From contig CAMDFO010000022.1 in NCBI GenBank assembly GCA_945897515.1, positions 1 through 62,551 of the forward strand: a stretch of 62,551 nt of DNA, in the 5' to 3' direction. Of the stretch, positions 28,069-37,095 are shown piece by piece (position 1 is the stretch's first letter; each line of letters starts with the position of its first letter). The DNA comes from Rhodoplanes serenus (GTDB lineage Bacteria; Pseudomonadota; Alphaproteobacteria; Rhizobiales; Xanthobacteraceae). The translations under genes were made by a program, and so were the position numbers. Below the pieces are notes generated by a model, which was not told where the DNA came from, ran no database searches, and was given only the letters and a program-made list of their open reading frames with translations.

Positions 28069-28195
28069 CCGGCAGTTTGGGGTTTTGAATCAAATGCGGC
28101 GCGGCGCGATGCGCCGGCCTGCCGAATGACGTATTGGCGAACCAAGGCGCTCCACACGCGTTGACGTTGCAGGGTCAACAGTGTGGAGACGCGGC

Positions 28196-28402
28196 ATGCC
28201 GTCCTCCGTCATTCGCGAATTCGAATACGACTCCTATCGCCATCAGCTTTTTGTGACGTTCGTCAGCGGCAAGACCTACGTGTATGACCGCGTGCCGCCG
28301 GACGTGCACGAGGCGTTCCAGGCCTACCGGTCCAAGGGCACTTTTTTCAACCGATTCATCCGCGACCGCTATCGGACCCGAGAGGTCCGGATTGCGAGCT
28401 GA
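28196..28402 (+). CDS. KTSC-domain protein
   Basis: A 68-residue protein that is a single KTSC domain: SSVIREFEYDSYRHQLFVTF, SGKTYVYDRVPPDVHEAF and GTFFNRFIRDRY are the conserved strands. The domain was named for its residues in lysyl-tRNA-synthetase-like contexts and may bind nucleic acid or other ligands; its function is not settled. GGAG lies eight bases before this ATG, so I prefer it to the GTG five codons upstream. Confidence 0.88.
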   Translation: MPSSVIREFEYDSYRHQLFVTFVSGKTYVYDRVPPDVHEAFQAYRSKGTFFNRFIRDRYRTREVRIAS

Positions 28403-28485
28403 TACCCGCCATCCGCCGCCTGATGGAACCCGGCTCTCCCCACGGCGTTAAGGTGCGTCAGTTTCGATTTTAATAGGAGATGAAC

Positions 28486-28569
28486 ATGGGACGCGGTTTG
28501 CTGCTGTGGCTGATTGGAATTCCGCTGCCGATCATCCTGGTGATCTGGCTGTTCGGCGGCCTGAACTAA
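28486..28569 (+). CDS. 27-residue membrane peptide
   Basis: A 27-codon gene with a strong AGGAG site seven bases before the ATG. The product is almost one membrane helix: an Arg-containing start (MGRG) then LLLWLIGIPLPIILVIWLF and a GGLN end. Peptides of this kind occur widely in rhizobial genomes (recollection, not searched). It is followed after eleven bases by another tiny gene with an equally strong ribosome site, which argues that both are real. Confidence 0.7.
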   Translation: MGRGLLLWLIGIPLPIILVIWLFGGLN

Positions 28570-28580
28570 CGGAGGCCACG

Positions 28581-28697
28581 ATGCTGCGCTTCGCCTGGGC
28601 GGCCGCCAAGGTTGCCATGCTCGTGATGTTGGCAAAGCAACTGAGCGACAAACGCAAGCCTGCGCGCGTGCGAGCCCTCACCAAGCGGCGCGCATAG
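28581..28697 (+). CDS. 38-residue basic amphipathic peptide
   Basis: A 38-codon gene with GGAGG five bases before the ATG. The first half (MLRFAWAAAKVAMLVMLAKQ) is an amphipathic or membrane-associating helix; the second half (KRKPARVRALTKRRA) is strongly basic. It is not assignable to a family. It forms a two-gene unit with the 27-residue peptide gene and is closed by a strong terminator 18 bases after its stop. Confidence 0.65.
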   Translation: MLRFAWAAAKVAMLVMLAKQLSDKRKPARVRALTKRRA

Positions 28698-28714
28698 AAC
28701 GATTGAGACGAACG

Positions 28715-28754
28715 AAACCGGGCCTCGCGACGCGCGAGGCCCGGTTTCGTTTTT
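28715..28754 (+). terminator. Rho-independent terminator, probably bidirectional
   Basis: A 15-bp perfect stem (28715-28729 with 28733-28747) around a three-base loop is followed by cgttttt on the plus strand. The stem begins with aaa, which reads as a T-run on the minus strand. It therefore can serve both the tiny-peptide unit and the convergent 62-residue membrane protein. Confidence 0.93.
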
Positions 28755-28755
28755 G

Positions 28756-28944
28756 TCAGCGGCGGCGGTTGCGACGCGGCGCCAAGCGCAGCGTCATCCG
28801 GTTGCCGAACACGAGCGCCGCCATGCCCAGTGAAATCACCACATAGGCCAGCGCCATCCCGAAGGATGTACCGAGCTGCGCCAGCAGGCCCGCGATCCAC
28901 AATGCGGCCAGCAGCGCCAAAAAGCCTTCTCTGATCCAGTTCAT
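28756..28944 (-). CDS. Small two-helix membrane protein
   Basis: A 62-residue protein with two hydrophobic segments (GFLALLAALWIAGLLAQLG and MALAYVVISLGMAALVFG) and an Arg-rich tail (LAPRRNRRR) that should remain in the cytoplasm. No family recognised. It lies alone, convergent with the tiny-peptide genes, and its ribosome site is weak. The 120 bp upstream carry no other gene and probably its promoter. Confidence 0.6.
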   Translation of the reverse strand: MNWIREGFLALLAALWIAGLLAQLGTSFGMALAYVVISLGMAALVFGNRMTLRLAPRRNRRR

Positions 28945-29064
28945 GGAGTCCGTCCGGGTCCGGTGTCGATGTGATACGTTTCAATGCAAGAATGCGGCCA
29001 CTCACGACCGGCCACATCCCATTAAGCGCCCGGCGGCGTTTCGACTGCACAGAGGTGCAATGCT

Positions 29065-30324
29065 TCAAGCTGCGCGATCGTTCCCGAAACGCTCCGCGCC
29101 GTAGGGCGCGGGATCGGCGAGCGGCACGGCGCCCGTCATCATCTCGGCCAGCAAGCGGCCGGTGACGGGTCCGAGCGTCAGGCCCCAATGGGCATGGCCA
29201 TAGGCCAGCCACAGACCCGCCTGCCCCGGCGCGCGGCCGATCACCGGCATGGAATCGGCAAAGCTCGGCCGGCTGCCCATCCAGGGCTCGGCTTCCAGTG
29301 CATCGCCAAGCGGAAAAAGCGCCCGCGCCTTGGGCATCAGGCGCTCGAACTGCACTGGCGTCGGCTCCGCGTCGCGGTGCGCGAACTCTGCGCCGGTGGT
29401 GAGCCGGAGACCCTGCTCCATCGGCGCCAGGCAATAGCCGACCTCGGTATCGACCACCGGGCGGGTGAGGCCGGCGTTGCCCTTGGCCTTGTAGTGATGG
29501 TGATACCCGCGCTTCCAGCGGAGCGGCAGGTCGATGCCGAGCGGTCCCAGCAGATCCGGCGCCCACGGCCCAAGCGCGACCACGGCCTCTTTCGCGTCGA
29601 CCGGACCTTCATCGGTGTCGACGCGCCAGTTCGCGCCCGAGCGATGCAGCGTGCGCGCATCGCCCCTGAGGATCACGCCGCCGAGCGCAGCGAAGCGCGC
29701 GGCGTAGGCCTTAGCCACCGCGCCTGGATTGGAGACGCTCGCCGCACCCGGCCAATGCACGGCATGACCGAACACCGGCGCGAGCGACGGCTCCAGCGCG
29801 CGGCCACCCTCGGTATCGAGCACGCGGAACGCCAATCCGAGCCTGGCGGCAAAATCCCGCTCGCGCTCGTTGGCATCGAGTGCGCGCTTGCTGCGATAGA
29901 TCTTGAGCCAGCCGTCCTTGCGCAGATAGCGGATGGCGTTCGATTCATTCATCAACGCTTCGTGCTCGGCGATTGCATTGGCGAACAGCGGACGCATCGC
30001 ATGCGCGAATTTGATGCTGTTTTCCGGATTGGTGTTGGTCCGGTAGGCCAGCAGCCACGGCGCGACTTTCGGCAGGAACGACAGGTGATAGTTCGCCTCC
30101 GGCGCCTGCTTCAGCGCCACGCGCAGGAGCGAATGCAAGCCCGACGGGAAGCCGTGCGGGAACAGCGTATTGCCCTCGATCACGCCAGCGTTGCCATAGG
30201 AGGTTTCCTCGCCCGGCCCGCGCCGGTCGACCAGCGCGACCGAGAGCCCGCGCTTTGTCAGATGCAGCGCGGTCGAGATGCCGACGATGCCTGCGCCGAG
30301 CACGATCGCATCCGTTCGGGCCAT
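29065..30324 (-). CDS. FAD-dependent D-amino acid dehydrogenase-like oxidoreductase
   Basis: A 419-residue DAO-fold flavoenzyme. The N-terminal dinucleotide motif VLGAGIVGISTALHLTKRGL is followed by the acidic strand end VALVDRR and by ETSYGNAGVIEG, typical of DadA. The C-terminal GLWLAYGHAHWGLTLGPVTG closes the FAD site. It would oxidise an amino acid (for example D-alanine) and feed electrons to the respiratory chain. It is similar in size to DadA (about 420). No racemase or Lrp regulator is adjacent, so the exact substrate is open. Confidence 0.88.
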   Translation of the reverse strand: MARTDAIVLGAGIVGISTALHLTKRGLSVALVDRRGPGEETSYGNAGVIEGNTLFPHGFPSGLHSLLRVALKQAPEANYHLSFLPKVAPWLLAYRTNTNPENSIKFAHAMRPLFANAIAEHEALMNESNAIRYLRKDGWLKIYRSKRALDANERERDFAARLGLAFRVLDTEGGRALEPSLAPVFGHAVHWPGAASVSNPGAVAKAYAARFAALGGVILRGDARTLHRSGANWRVDTDEGPVDAKEAVVALGPWAPDLLGPLGIDLPLRWKRGYHHHYKAKGNAGLTRPVVDTEVGYCLAPMEQGLRLTTGAEFAHRDAEPTPVQFERLMPKARALFPLGDALEAEPWMGSRPSFADSMPVIGRAPGQAGLWLAYGHAHWGLTLGPVTGRLLAEMMTGAVPLADPAPYGAERFGNDRAA

Positions 30325-30425
30325 GAGTCGTATTCCTTCTCATCTGTCCGAATTCGGCCTTCGGACCCGGCAGCGATATGTAAGCGACGCTATCGGCCGC
30401 CGCCAGCGTGGCTATGATACCGGCC

Positions 30426-31406
30426 ATGTCCATTCTCGATCGTCCCGCCGCGGCGCTGTCCTGGCTCGGCCGTCATGGCACTCGGGCGGTGGCGGTCTCG
30501 ATGTTCGTCGGGATCGCGCTGCCGCCGCTGGGAGCGGTGCTGCGGCCGTATTTCCCCGAGACCGTGGTCGTGCTGCTGATCCTGGCGTTCCTGCGTGTCG
30601 ATCCGGCGGCGCTGCTGGCGCAATTGCATAAACCCGGTGTCCTGATCGCGTCCGCGGCCTGGACCATGCTGATCCTGCCGGTGCTGGGACTGCTCGCGCT
30701 GCTGGGCGCGGAGCTTGCGATGCCTGCGCTGCTGCTGGCGCTTGTCCTGCATGCGGTGGCGCCGCCGACGTTTTCCTCGCCATCGCTCGCGGCATTGATC
30801 GGGTTGAACGGCGCGGTCTCGCTGGCGCTGCTGATCGCCTGCACCGCCATGACACCGTTCACGGCGCCCGCGCTGGTGGCGGCGTTCTTCGGAGCCGAGG
30901 TGACGATCTCGCCGTTGGCGCTTGGACTGCGGCTTGTTCTGATCCTTGCCGGGGCGGCCAGCGTGTCGCTGGCGATCCGCGCCATCGCCGGCAAGCAATG
31001 GATCGAGCGCCAATCCCAGCGCATCGACGGATTGTCGGTCATTGCGCTGTTCGGCTTCGCCATCGCACTGATGGGTAACGTGCTGGAGAACGCCATCGCC
31101 AACCCGCTCCTGGTGCTGGGGCTGATCGTGCTGGCCACGTCGGTGTCGCTGGGCCTGAGTGCGCTCACCGCGCTGGTTTTCCTGCGCACCGGCTGGGACA
31201 CGGCGCTCACGCTCGGCCACGCCGCCGGCTCGCGCAACATGGGGCTGATGCTGGCGGCCGCGGCCGGCCAGGTGCCGGAACTGGTCTGGCTCTACGTGGC
31301 GCTGGCCCAGTTTCCGATCTACCTGCTGCCGCTGCCGTTCAAGCCGCTGGTGCGGCGGCTATTGCCGCGTCAGGATGCGGCCAACACTGGGGGGCGAAAT
31401 AAATGA
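30426..31406 (+). CDS. SBF-like (bile acid:sodium symporter fold) transporter
   Basis: A 326-residue membrane protein with about nine or ten hydrophobic segments. VAVSMFVGIALPPLGAVLRP, PPTFSSPSLAALIGLNGAVS and GHAAGSRNMGLMLAAAA (the crossover helix motif region) suggest the SBF/ArsB-like bile acid:sodium symporter superfamily. The substrate is unknown. The gene ends in overlap with the next, an exported metallo-beta-lactamase-fold protein (ATGA), so the two are translationally coupled and may act on related compounds. Confidence 0.8.
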   Translation: MSILDRPAAALSWLGRHGTRAVAVSMFVGIALPPLGAVLRPYFPETVVVLLILAFLRVDPAALLAQLHKPGVLIASAAWTMLILPVLGLLALLGAELAMPALLLALVLHAVAPPTFSSPSLAALIGLNGAVSLALLIACTAMTPFTAPALVAAFFGAEVTISPLALGLRLVLILAGAASVSLAIRAIAGKQWIERQSQRIDGLSVIALFGFAIALMGNVLENAIANPLLVLGLIVLATSVSLGLSALTALVFLRTGWDTALTLGHAAGSRNMGLMLAAAAGQVPELVWLYVALAQFPIYLLPLPFKPLVRRLLPRQDAANTGGRNK

Positions 31407-32455
31407 AATGGAAAATTGCGACTGCGCTGATCGCCGGCGCGTGGCTGTCGATGCAGTCCGCCCACGCAGCCCCTTGCATGATCGTAACCGTGACCGGCGC
31501 GCAGGGCGGCCCGCAGGCCTACCAGGGACAGGCCGGACCCGGCACGCTGGTGCGCTACGGCGACGACGCCGACAATTGCAGCGCGGTCCGGCTCCAGTTC
31601 GACGCTGGACGCGGCACGAGCCTGCGGCTGTCACAGGTCGGCGTGCAGTCCGCTCAGCTCAACGCGGTGTTCCTCACCCATATGCACTCCGACCACAGCG
31701 AGGGCCTGATCGACATTCTCCAGCACCGCTGGCATTTCGCCTCGCGCGGGCCGAAGCTCGACGTGGTGTGCAGCATCGACGCCGCCTCGCCGATGGGCTT
31801 CGCGGTGAGCTGCCAGAAGTTCATCGCGCATATCGGCGACCATTTCATCCAGGGCGGCGAGGTCGCGCAGCGCCGCGCCGAGGACCGCAACCGCCTGCCC
31901 GGCGGCCCGGCAGAAGCCGCCAACGTCAAAACCTTCGATCCGGGCGACGAGCCGCAGGCGGTCTGGTCCTCCGGCGACGTGAAGGTGAGCGCGATCCGCT
32001 CCACGCACATTCCCGGACACGCGTCCTATCGCGTGGACACGCCCGCCGGCAGCGTGGTGATCGGCGGCGATGCCGGCAACGACCGGCCCGGACCGCCGCG
32101 CCCGTCGTCCACGTCGGCGCAAGTCGAGACGTTGGCCAAGGGCGCCGACGTCATCGTTCATTCGGCGATCCATCCGGTAATGGGGCCGGAGCGCGATAGC
32201 GGCATGCCGCCAGGGCTGTTCCACCGCCAGAGCTCGGCCTCCGATCTCGGCGCCATGGCGCAACGCGCGGGCGCCAAGCATCTCGTGCTCACGCACCTGA
32301 TCCCGCCGCTGGGTGCGCCGACCCAAGGCACATGGAAGGTACCGGGCGGAGCGCTGACCGAAGCGGACTACCGCAAGGCTGCCGAGGATGCCGGCTTCAA
32401 GGGTCAGATCGTGGTGGCAAAGGACCTCGCAAACCTGTGGCTGCCGGCCAAATAA
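31403..32455 (+). CDS. Exported metallo-beta-lactamase-fold hydrolase
   Basis: A 350-residue protein with a signal peptide ([22 protein letters not shown]). The zinc motif H-x-H-x-D-H is present as [11 protein letters not shown]; later His residues in [10 protein letters not shown] and [11 protein letters not shown] and Asp in GGDAGNDRP complete a two-metal site. The layout is of the RNase Z/arylsulfatase-like branch rather than a classical beta-lactamase. Substrate unknown. It overlaps the SBF-transporter gene by four bases and is followed by 97 bp before rpe. Confidence 0.88.
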   Translation: MKWKIATALIAGAWLSMQSAHAAPCMIVTVTGAQGGPQAYQGQAGPGTLVRYGDDADNCSAVRLQFDAGRGTSLRLSQVGVQSAQLNAVFLTHMHSDHSEGLIDILQHRWHFASRGPKLDVVCSIDAASPMGFAVSCQKFIAHIGDHFIQGGEVAQRRAEDRNRLPGGPAEAANVKTFDPGDEPQAVWSSGDVKVSAIRSTHIPGHASYRVDTPAGSVVIGGDAGNDRPGPPRPSSTSAQVETLAKGADVIVHSAIHPVMGPERDSGMPPGLFHRQSSASDLGAMAQRAGAKHLVLTHLIPPLGAPTQGTWKVPGGALTEADYRKAAEDAGFKGQIVVAKDLANLWLPAK

Positions 32456-32552
32456 CCTTGCGGGCAAAAGGCTTGGGGGAAGCCGGCGCGGTCCGTTGCC
32501 CGGTTCCCCTCCCCGTGTTACCCGACAGGCGCCGAAGCACCCGGAGGCCAAA

Positions 32553-33236
32553 GTGCCCCGCCCGCTCAAGATCGCGCCGTCCATTCTGTCCGCGGACTTT
32601 GCGAAGTTCGGCGACGAGGTGCGCGCCATCGAGGCCGCCGGCGCCGACTGGATCCACATCGACGTGATGGACGGACACTTCGTCCCGGTGATCTCGTTCG
32701 GCCCCGAGGTGGTGAAGGCGCTGCGGCCGGTCACCCAGAAGACGCTCGACGTCCATCTGATGATCTCGCCGTGCGATCCACAACTCGAAGCCTTCGCCAA
32801 GGCGGGCGCCGACATCATCACCGTGCACGTCGAGTCGGGCCCCCACCTGCACCGCTCGCTGCAGACCATCCGCGGGCTCGGCAAGAAGGCCGGCGTCACC
32901 ATGAACCCGGCGACGCCGGTGGATTTCCTGGAGCACGTCATCGATCTGGTCGATCTCGTGCTCGTCATGTCGGTGAACCCCGGCTACGGCGGGCAGAGCT
33001 TCATCCCGGCCGCGCTGGACAAGATCCGCCGCGTCGGCGCGCTGGCCGGCGGCCGTCCGATCGACATCGAGGTCGACGGCGGCGTCACGCCGGACAACGC
33101 CGCGGCGGTCACGCAGGCCGGCGCGAACGTGCTGGTCGCGGGCTCAGCGGCGTTCAAGGGCGGGCCGTCGGCTTATCGCAACAACATCTCGGCGATCCGC
33201 CATGCCGCGGCGCTGGCCCGCGGAGAGGCGGCATGA
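32553..33236 (+). CDS. rpe: Ribulose-phosphate 3-epimerase
   Basis: A 227-residue TIM-barrel enzyme. [37 protein letters not shown] (metal His and Asp), [24 protein letters not shown] and the [10 protein letters not shown] phosphate site are all intact. It interconverts ribulose-5-phosphate and xylulose-5-phosphate in the pentose phosphate and Calvin pathways. The start is a GTG five bases after GGAGG; an upstream frame extends into non-coding DNA. The stop overlaps the following DUF2259 gene as ATGA. Confidence 0.97.
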   Translation: MPRPLKIAPSILSADFAKFGDEVRAIEAAGADWIHIDVMDGHFVPVISFGPEVVKALRPVTQKTLDVHLMISPCDPQLEAFAKAGADIITVHVESGPHLHRSLQTIRGLGKKAGVTMNPATPVDFLEHVIDLVDLVLVMSVNPGYGGQSFIPAALDKIRRVGALAGGRPIDIEVDGGVTPDNAAAVTQAGANVLVAGSAAFKGGPSAYRNNISAIRHAAALARGEAA

Positions 33237-34018
33237 CGCGCCACCGCCTCGGTCTTGCCGGCATCGCGGTGCTGCTCGCGGCGTTTGGCGCGGCGCCGGC
33301 GCAAGCCAGCGACGGCGCGGCCGCCAACGTGCTGGGCTTCTCGCCGGATGGGCGCTATTTCGCGTTCGAGCAATACGGCATACGCGACGGTTCTGGCGAG
33401 GCCTACGCCATCATCACGGCGATCGAGGTGGCGACCGACCGTCCGGTCACGGGTTCGCCCGCCACCGCCGCGATCAATCCGGAAACCGCAAAGCGAGCCG
33501 AGGAATCGAAAGAAAAGCTGCTCGACGAGGTCCGCGCCAAGGCCGCCGCTCAGGCCAAGCCGATGCTCGACAAACTGAAGATTTCAGTGCCCGCGCAACG
33601 CATCGCCGCGCTGCCTGAAAGCCGTTCGAGCGACTTGCTGGCGGCAAACGATATGCGTGGCGTGCTGGACGAAGCCAACGGCGTGCTGCCACTGAACGAG
33701 GAGCTGTTCGGTCCGGTGTCGATCCTCAATCTGCGCGAGGCCGATTTCGCCGTGCCGCGCTGCAAGGACTTCGTCGCCAACAACAAGACCAAAGGCATCA
33801 ATCTCGTTCTGCAGCGCAAGGGACGCCCGCCGGTCAATCTCGCGAACGACCGCGCGATCCCCAACAGCCGCGGCTGCCCGACACGCTATGGCATCGCCGA
33901 AGCGCACGCGCTCAAGGCGAAGGACGGCGTCGCCCTCGCCGTGTTGATCCAGTATTTCTATCAGGCGTTCGAAGGTCCGGACCGGCGTTTCATCGCGGTC
34001 ACCGGCAAGATCAAGTAG
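33233..34018 (+). CDS. Predicted secreted protein, DUF2259 type
   Basis: A 261-residue protein with a signal peptide ([25 protein letters not shown]). The mature start, [22 protein letters not shown], is the hallmark of the DUF2259 family. A charged helix around [18 protein letters not shown] follows, then a second domain with two Cys ([15 protein letters not shown]). Role unknown. Coupled translation with rpe is seen from the ATGA overlap, and purB starts eight bases after its stop, so the three form one transcript. Confidence 0.82.
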   Translation: MTRHRLGLAGIAVLLAAFGAAPAQASDGAAANVLGFSPDGRYFAFEQYGIRDGSGEAYAIITAIEVATDRPVTGSPATAAINPETAKRAEESKEKLLDEVRAKAAAQAKPMLDKLKISVPAQRIAALPESRSSDLLAANDMRGVLDEANGVLPLNEELFGPVSILNLREADFAVPRCKDFVANNKTKGINLVLQRKGRPPVNLANDRAIPNSRGCPTRYGIAEAHALKAKDGVALAVLIQYFYQAFEGPDRRFIAVTGKIK

Positions 34019-34026
34019 GCCCGCCG

Positions 34027-35334
34027 ATGATCCCGCGCTACAGCCGGCCCGAAATGGCGGCAATCTGGTCGCCCGAAACGCGCTATCGCATCTGGTTCGA
34101 GATCGAGGCGCATGCGGCCGACGCCATGGCCGATTTGGGCATCGTGCCGAAGGCGGCGGCCAAGAAAATCTGGGCCAAGGGCAAGGCGGCGAAATTCGAC
34201 ACCGCGCGGATCGACGAGATCGAGCGCGAGGTCAAGCACGACGTCATCGCGTTCCTGACGCACCTCGCCGAGCACGTCGGGCCGGAGGCGCGGTTCGTGC
34301 ATTCCGGCATGACCTCGTCGGACGTGCTGGACACCTGCTTCAACGTGCAGCTGACCCGCGCGGCCGACATCCTGATTGCGGACGTCGACAAGCTGCTGGC
34401 CGCGCTCAAGCGCCGCGCCTTCGAGCACAAGCTGACGCCGACCATTGGCCGCTCGCACGGCATCCACGCCGAGCCGACCACGTTCGGGCTCAAGCTCGCC
34501 GTTGCCTACGCCGAATTCTCTCGGGCGCGCGAGCGGCTGGTGAACGCCCGCAAGGAGGTCGCGACCTGCGCGATTTCCGGCGCGGTCGGCACGTTTGCCC
34601 AGGTCGACCCGCGGGTCGAGGCGCATGTCGCCAAGGCGATGGGGCTCGCGGTCGAACCGGTGTCGACGCAAATCATCCCGCGCGACCGCCATGCCATGTT
34701 TTTCGCGACGCTGGGCGTGGTGGCGTCGTCGATGGAACGGCTCGCCACCGAATTCCGCCATCTGCAGCGCACCGAGGTGCTGGAGGCCGAGGAGTTCTTC
34801 TCCGAGGGGCAGAAGGGTTCGTCCTCGATGCCGCACAAGCGCAATCCTGTACTGACCGAGAACATCACCGGGCTGGCGCGTCTGGTGCGCGGCTACGTGA
34901 CGCCCGCGCTGGAGAACGTCGCGCTTTGGCACGAGCGCGACATATCGCACTCCTCGGTCGAGCGCATGATCGCGCCGGACGCCACGGTGACGCTCGACTT
35001 CGCGCTCAACCGGCTGGCCGGTGTGGTCGATAAGCTGGTGGTGTATCCCGACACCATGCGCAAGAATCTCGACCGGCTCGGCGGGCTGGTGCATTCGCAG
35101 CGCGTGCTGATTGCGCTGACCCAGAAGGGCGTATCGCGCGAGGACGCCTACCGCATGGTCCAGCGCAACGCCATGCCGGTCTGGCAGGGCAAGGGCGACT
35201 TCATGTCGCTGCTCAAGGCCGACCCGGACGTGCGCAAGGTGCTCAAGGACAAGGAGATCGAAGCGAACTTCGATCTCAAGCACCATCTCAAGCACGTCGA
35301 TACGATCTTCAAGCGGGTGTTCGGGAAGAAGTGA
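34027..35334 (+). CDS. purB: Adenylosuccinate lyase
   Basis: A 435-residue enzyme of the fumarase/aspartase superfamily at PurB length. The start MIPRYSRPEMAAIWSPETRY, HSGMTSSDVLDTCFNVQL, GRSHGIHAEPTTFGLK (catalytic His) and the flexible signature loop GSSSMPHKRNPVLTENI are intact. It acts twice in purine synthesis, releasing fumarate from SAICAR and from adenylosuccinate. It is the last gene of the rpe-DUF2259-purB run. Confidence 0.97.
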   Translation: MIPRYSRPEMAAIWSPETRYRIWFEIEAHAADAMADLGIVPKAAAKKIWAKGKAAKFDTARIDEIEREVKHDVIAFLTHLAEHVGPEARFVHSGMTSSDVLDTCFNVQLTRAADILIADVDKLLAALKRRAFEHKLTPTIGRSHGIHAEPTTFGLKLAVAYAEFSRARERLVNARKEVATCAISGAVGTFAQVDPRVEAHVAKAMGLAVEPVSTQIIPRDRHAMFFATLGVVASSMERLATEFRHLQRTEVLEAEEFFSEGQKGSSSMPHKRNPVLTENITGLARLVRGYVTPALENVALWHERDISHSSVERMIAPDATVTLDFALNRLAGVVDKLVVYPDTMRKNLDRLGGLVHSQRVLIALTQKGVSREDAYRMVQRNAMPVWQGKGDFMSLLKADPDVRKVLKDKEIEANFDLKHHLKHVDTIFKRVFGKK

Positions 35335-35344
35335 CGCGGCGCGG

Positions 35345-35755
35345 TTACCGTCCGCGCTGCAACTGCCTCTTGCGCATGATGCGATGGCGCGAGCGCGGAT
35401 CGTCCCATTGCCAGATGCGGGCTCCGGCATCCGGCGGCGTTGCGTGAAGTGCCGTGGCCGGGATTGCGGTGGCGAAGCTGTCGGTGGCGCTGGCCTGTGC
35501 GCTTCCTGTGTCCAGATGGCCGCTGGCGGCGTAGCCGGTGAGACCGCGATAACGGATGCGGCACCAGTCGTCCTTGCAATCCAGCATCTGCACGCCGGCG
35601 CCGTGCGGCATGCGCGCCAGCACGCCGTAGCCGGCCCCGGGACCGGCCCGCAGATTGAGATTGTTCGCCGTCACCACGGCAGGACCAGCCGCCGCACCAC
35701 CGGCGAATACCAACAACATCGACGCGACCAGCGCGCCTGCTTTCGGCGGAAGCAT
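35345..35755 (-). CDS. Exported SH3-domain protein
   Basis: A 136-residue protein with a signal peptide (MLPPKAGALVASMLLVFAGGAAA) followed by a bacterial SH3 domain: ANNLNLRAGPGAGYGVLARM, VQMLDCKDDWCRIRYRGLTG and YAASGHL. Such domains bind peptidoglycan or protein ligands in the periplasm. Two Cys in the domain may pair. The C-terminus is Arg-rich (RSRHRIMRKRQLQRGR). The start at 35755 has GGAGG seven bases upstream; a longer frame is not supported. Confidence 0.85.
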   Translation of the reverse strand: MLPPKAGALVASMLLVFAGGAAAGPAVVTANNLNLRAGPGAGYGVLARMPHGAGVQMLDCKDDWCRIRYRGLTGYAASGHLDTGSAQASATDSFATAIPATALHATPPDAGARIWQWDDPRSRHRIMRKRQLQRGR

Positions 35756-35910
35756 CGCCGAACCTCCGGAAACGATGGTGTCGCCCCGCCCCGGCCCGAA
35801 TGTCCTCATCGATAAACCAGAGCGGCCGTTGCGGCCCTGCGGCAGGTCGCCGCTTTTGCAGACAAGGTAAACGCGCGCAAAGCCGCCTCGTGGCAGCGAC
35901 GATCATGTCG

Positions 35911-35940
35911 AACGAAAACGGGCGGCCGTTAGGCCGCCCG
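35911..35940 (-). terminator. Rho-independent terminator for the Bug-receptor gene
   Basis: A 9-bp perfect GC stem (cgggcggcc at 35919-35927 with ggccgcccg at 35932-35940) with a four-base loop. On the minus strand it is followed by GTTTTC (35915-35918 is aaaa on the plus strand). It lies 28 bases beyond the stop of the minus-strand receptor gene at 35969. Confidence 0.8.
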
Positions 35941-35968
35941 CTCAATTCAGCCGTTATAAATCTTGCGA

Positions 35969-36943
35969 TCAGTCCACCGAGACGCCGCTCGCCTTGATCG
36001 GCACCGCCCACTTCTCGGTCTCGCTCTTCACGAGCTGGCCGAGATAGGCCGGCGTGGTCTGATTGCCGGTCGCGACCTCCGCGCCGAGACCCGCGAGCCT
36101 GTCCTTTACCGACGGCGTGTTGATCGCATCCACCGCCGCCTTGTTCAGACGCTGGACAATCGCGGCCGGCGTGTTCTTCGGCAGGAACAGCGCGTTCCAG
36201 GTGTAGGCGATCAGGTCCTTGGTGCCCTGCTCCTCGGCGGTCGCAAGGTTCGGCAGCGCCGGCGAGCGCGTGGTGTTGAAGATCGCCAGCGCCCGGATCG
36301 TGCCGCCGTCGATGTGCGGCTTGGCCGTGGACATCACTTCGCAGAGGAAGTCGATGCGCCCGGCCTGCAGCTCGCCCATCGCCGGTCCGGTGCCGCGGAA
36401 CGGAATGTGGGTGATGTTGGTGCCGATGATGTAATTGAGCAGCACGCAGCCGAGATGCGTTGCGGAGCCGGCGCCGGCCGAACCGAACTGCATCTTGGCC
36501 TGGTTGGCCTTGGCGTAGGTCACGAACTCCTTGAAGTCCTTCGCCGGCAGGTCCTTGCGGACCGTGATGACGATCGGAACCTGAGCCAACAAGGCGACAG
36601 GCGTGAAGTCGGTCTGCGAATTGTAGAGCGGCCGCTTGTAGAGGGTCTGGCCCTGGGCATGGGTGCCGACGGTGCCGATGCTGAAGGTGTAGCCGTCCGG
36701 CTGGGCGTCCACGACGCGTTTGGAACCCGTCATACCGCCGGCGCCGCCGACGTTCTCGATCACCACCTGCTGGCCGAGCAGCTCGCTCATGCGGGCGCCG
36801 ACGATGCGGCCGAGCACATCGGTCGGTCCGCCGGCGGCGAACGGGATGACCATGGTCACCGGGCGAGTCGGGGAGTTCTGGGCATTCGCGCTGGTCGCAA
36901 GGCCGAAAAGGCTGACGGCCGCGGCGATCGTTACTCTCAACAT
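35969..36943 (-). CDS. Bug/TctC-type periplasmic solute receptor
   Basis: A 324-residue exported receptor. The signal peptide MLRVTIAAAVSLFGLATSANA is followed by PVTMVIPFAAGGPTDVLGRI, VVIENVGGAGGMTGSKRV, ITHIPFRGTGPAMGELQAGR and IRALAIFNTTRSPALP, the family motifs. It is the second of three Bug receptors in the window, again without tctA or tctB. It diverges from an aspartate dehydrogenase gene across 152 bp, which hints at an aspartate- or dicarboxylate-type ligand but does not prove it. GGGAGG precedes the ATG. Confidence 0.93.
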   Translation of the reverse strand: MLRVTIAAAVSLFGLATSANAQNSPTRPVTMVIPFAAGGPTDVLGRIVGARMSELLGQQVVIENVGGAGGMTGSKRVVDAQPDGYTFSIGTVGTHAQGQTLYKRPLYNSQTDFTPVALLAQVPIVITVRKDLPAKDFKEFVTYAKANQAKMQFGSAGAGSATHLGCVLLNYIIGTNITHIPFRGTGPAMGELQAGRIDFLCEVMSTAKPHIDGGTIRALAIFNTTRSPALPNLATAEEQGTKDLIAYTWNALFLPKNTPAAIVQRLNKAAVDAINTPSVKDRLAGLGAEVATGNQTTPAYLGQLVKSETEKWAVPIKASGVSVD

Positions 36944-37095
36944 GGGCTTCCTCCCTAGGTTTGAACGAAGCCTTGCCCCGACAGGCCGGGCCGGTCAAGC
37001 CGCCGCCACCGCCGGCAAGCTCACATTTTTTTGGGAATAAGCGCGGCTTGTCGGTGCGGGCGGCGCCACGTATGACTTTTGCCAGGGAGGCGCTC

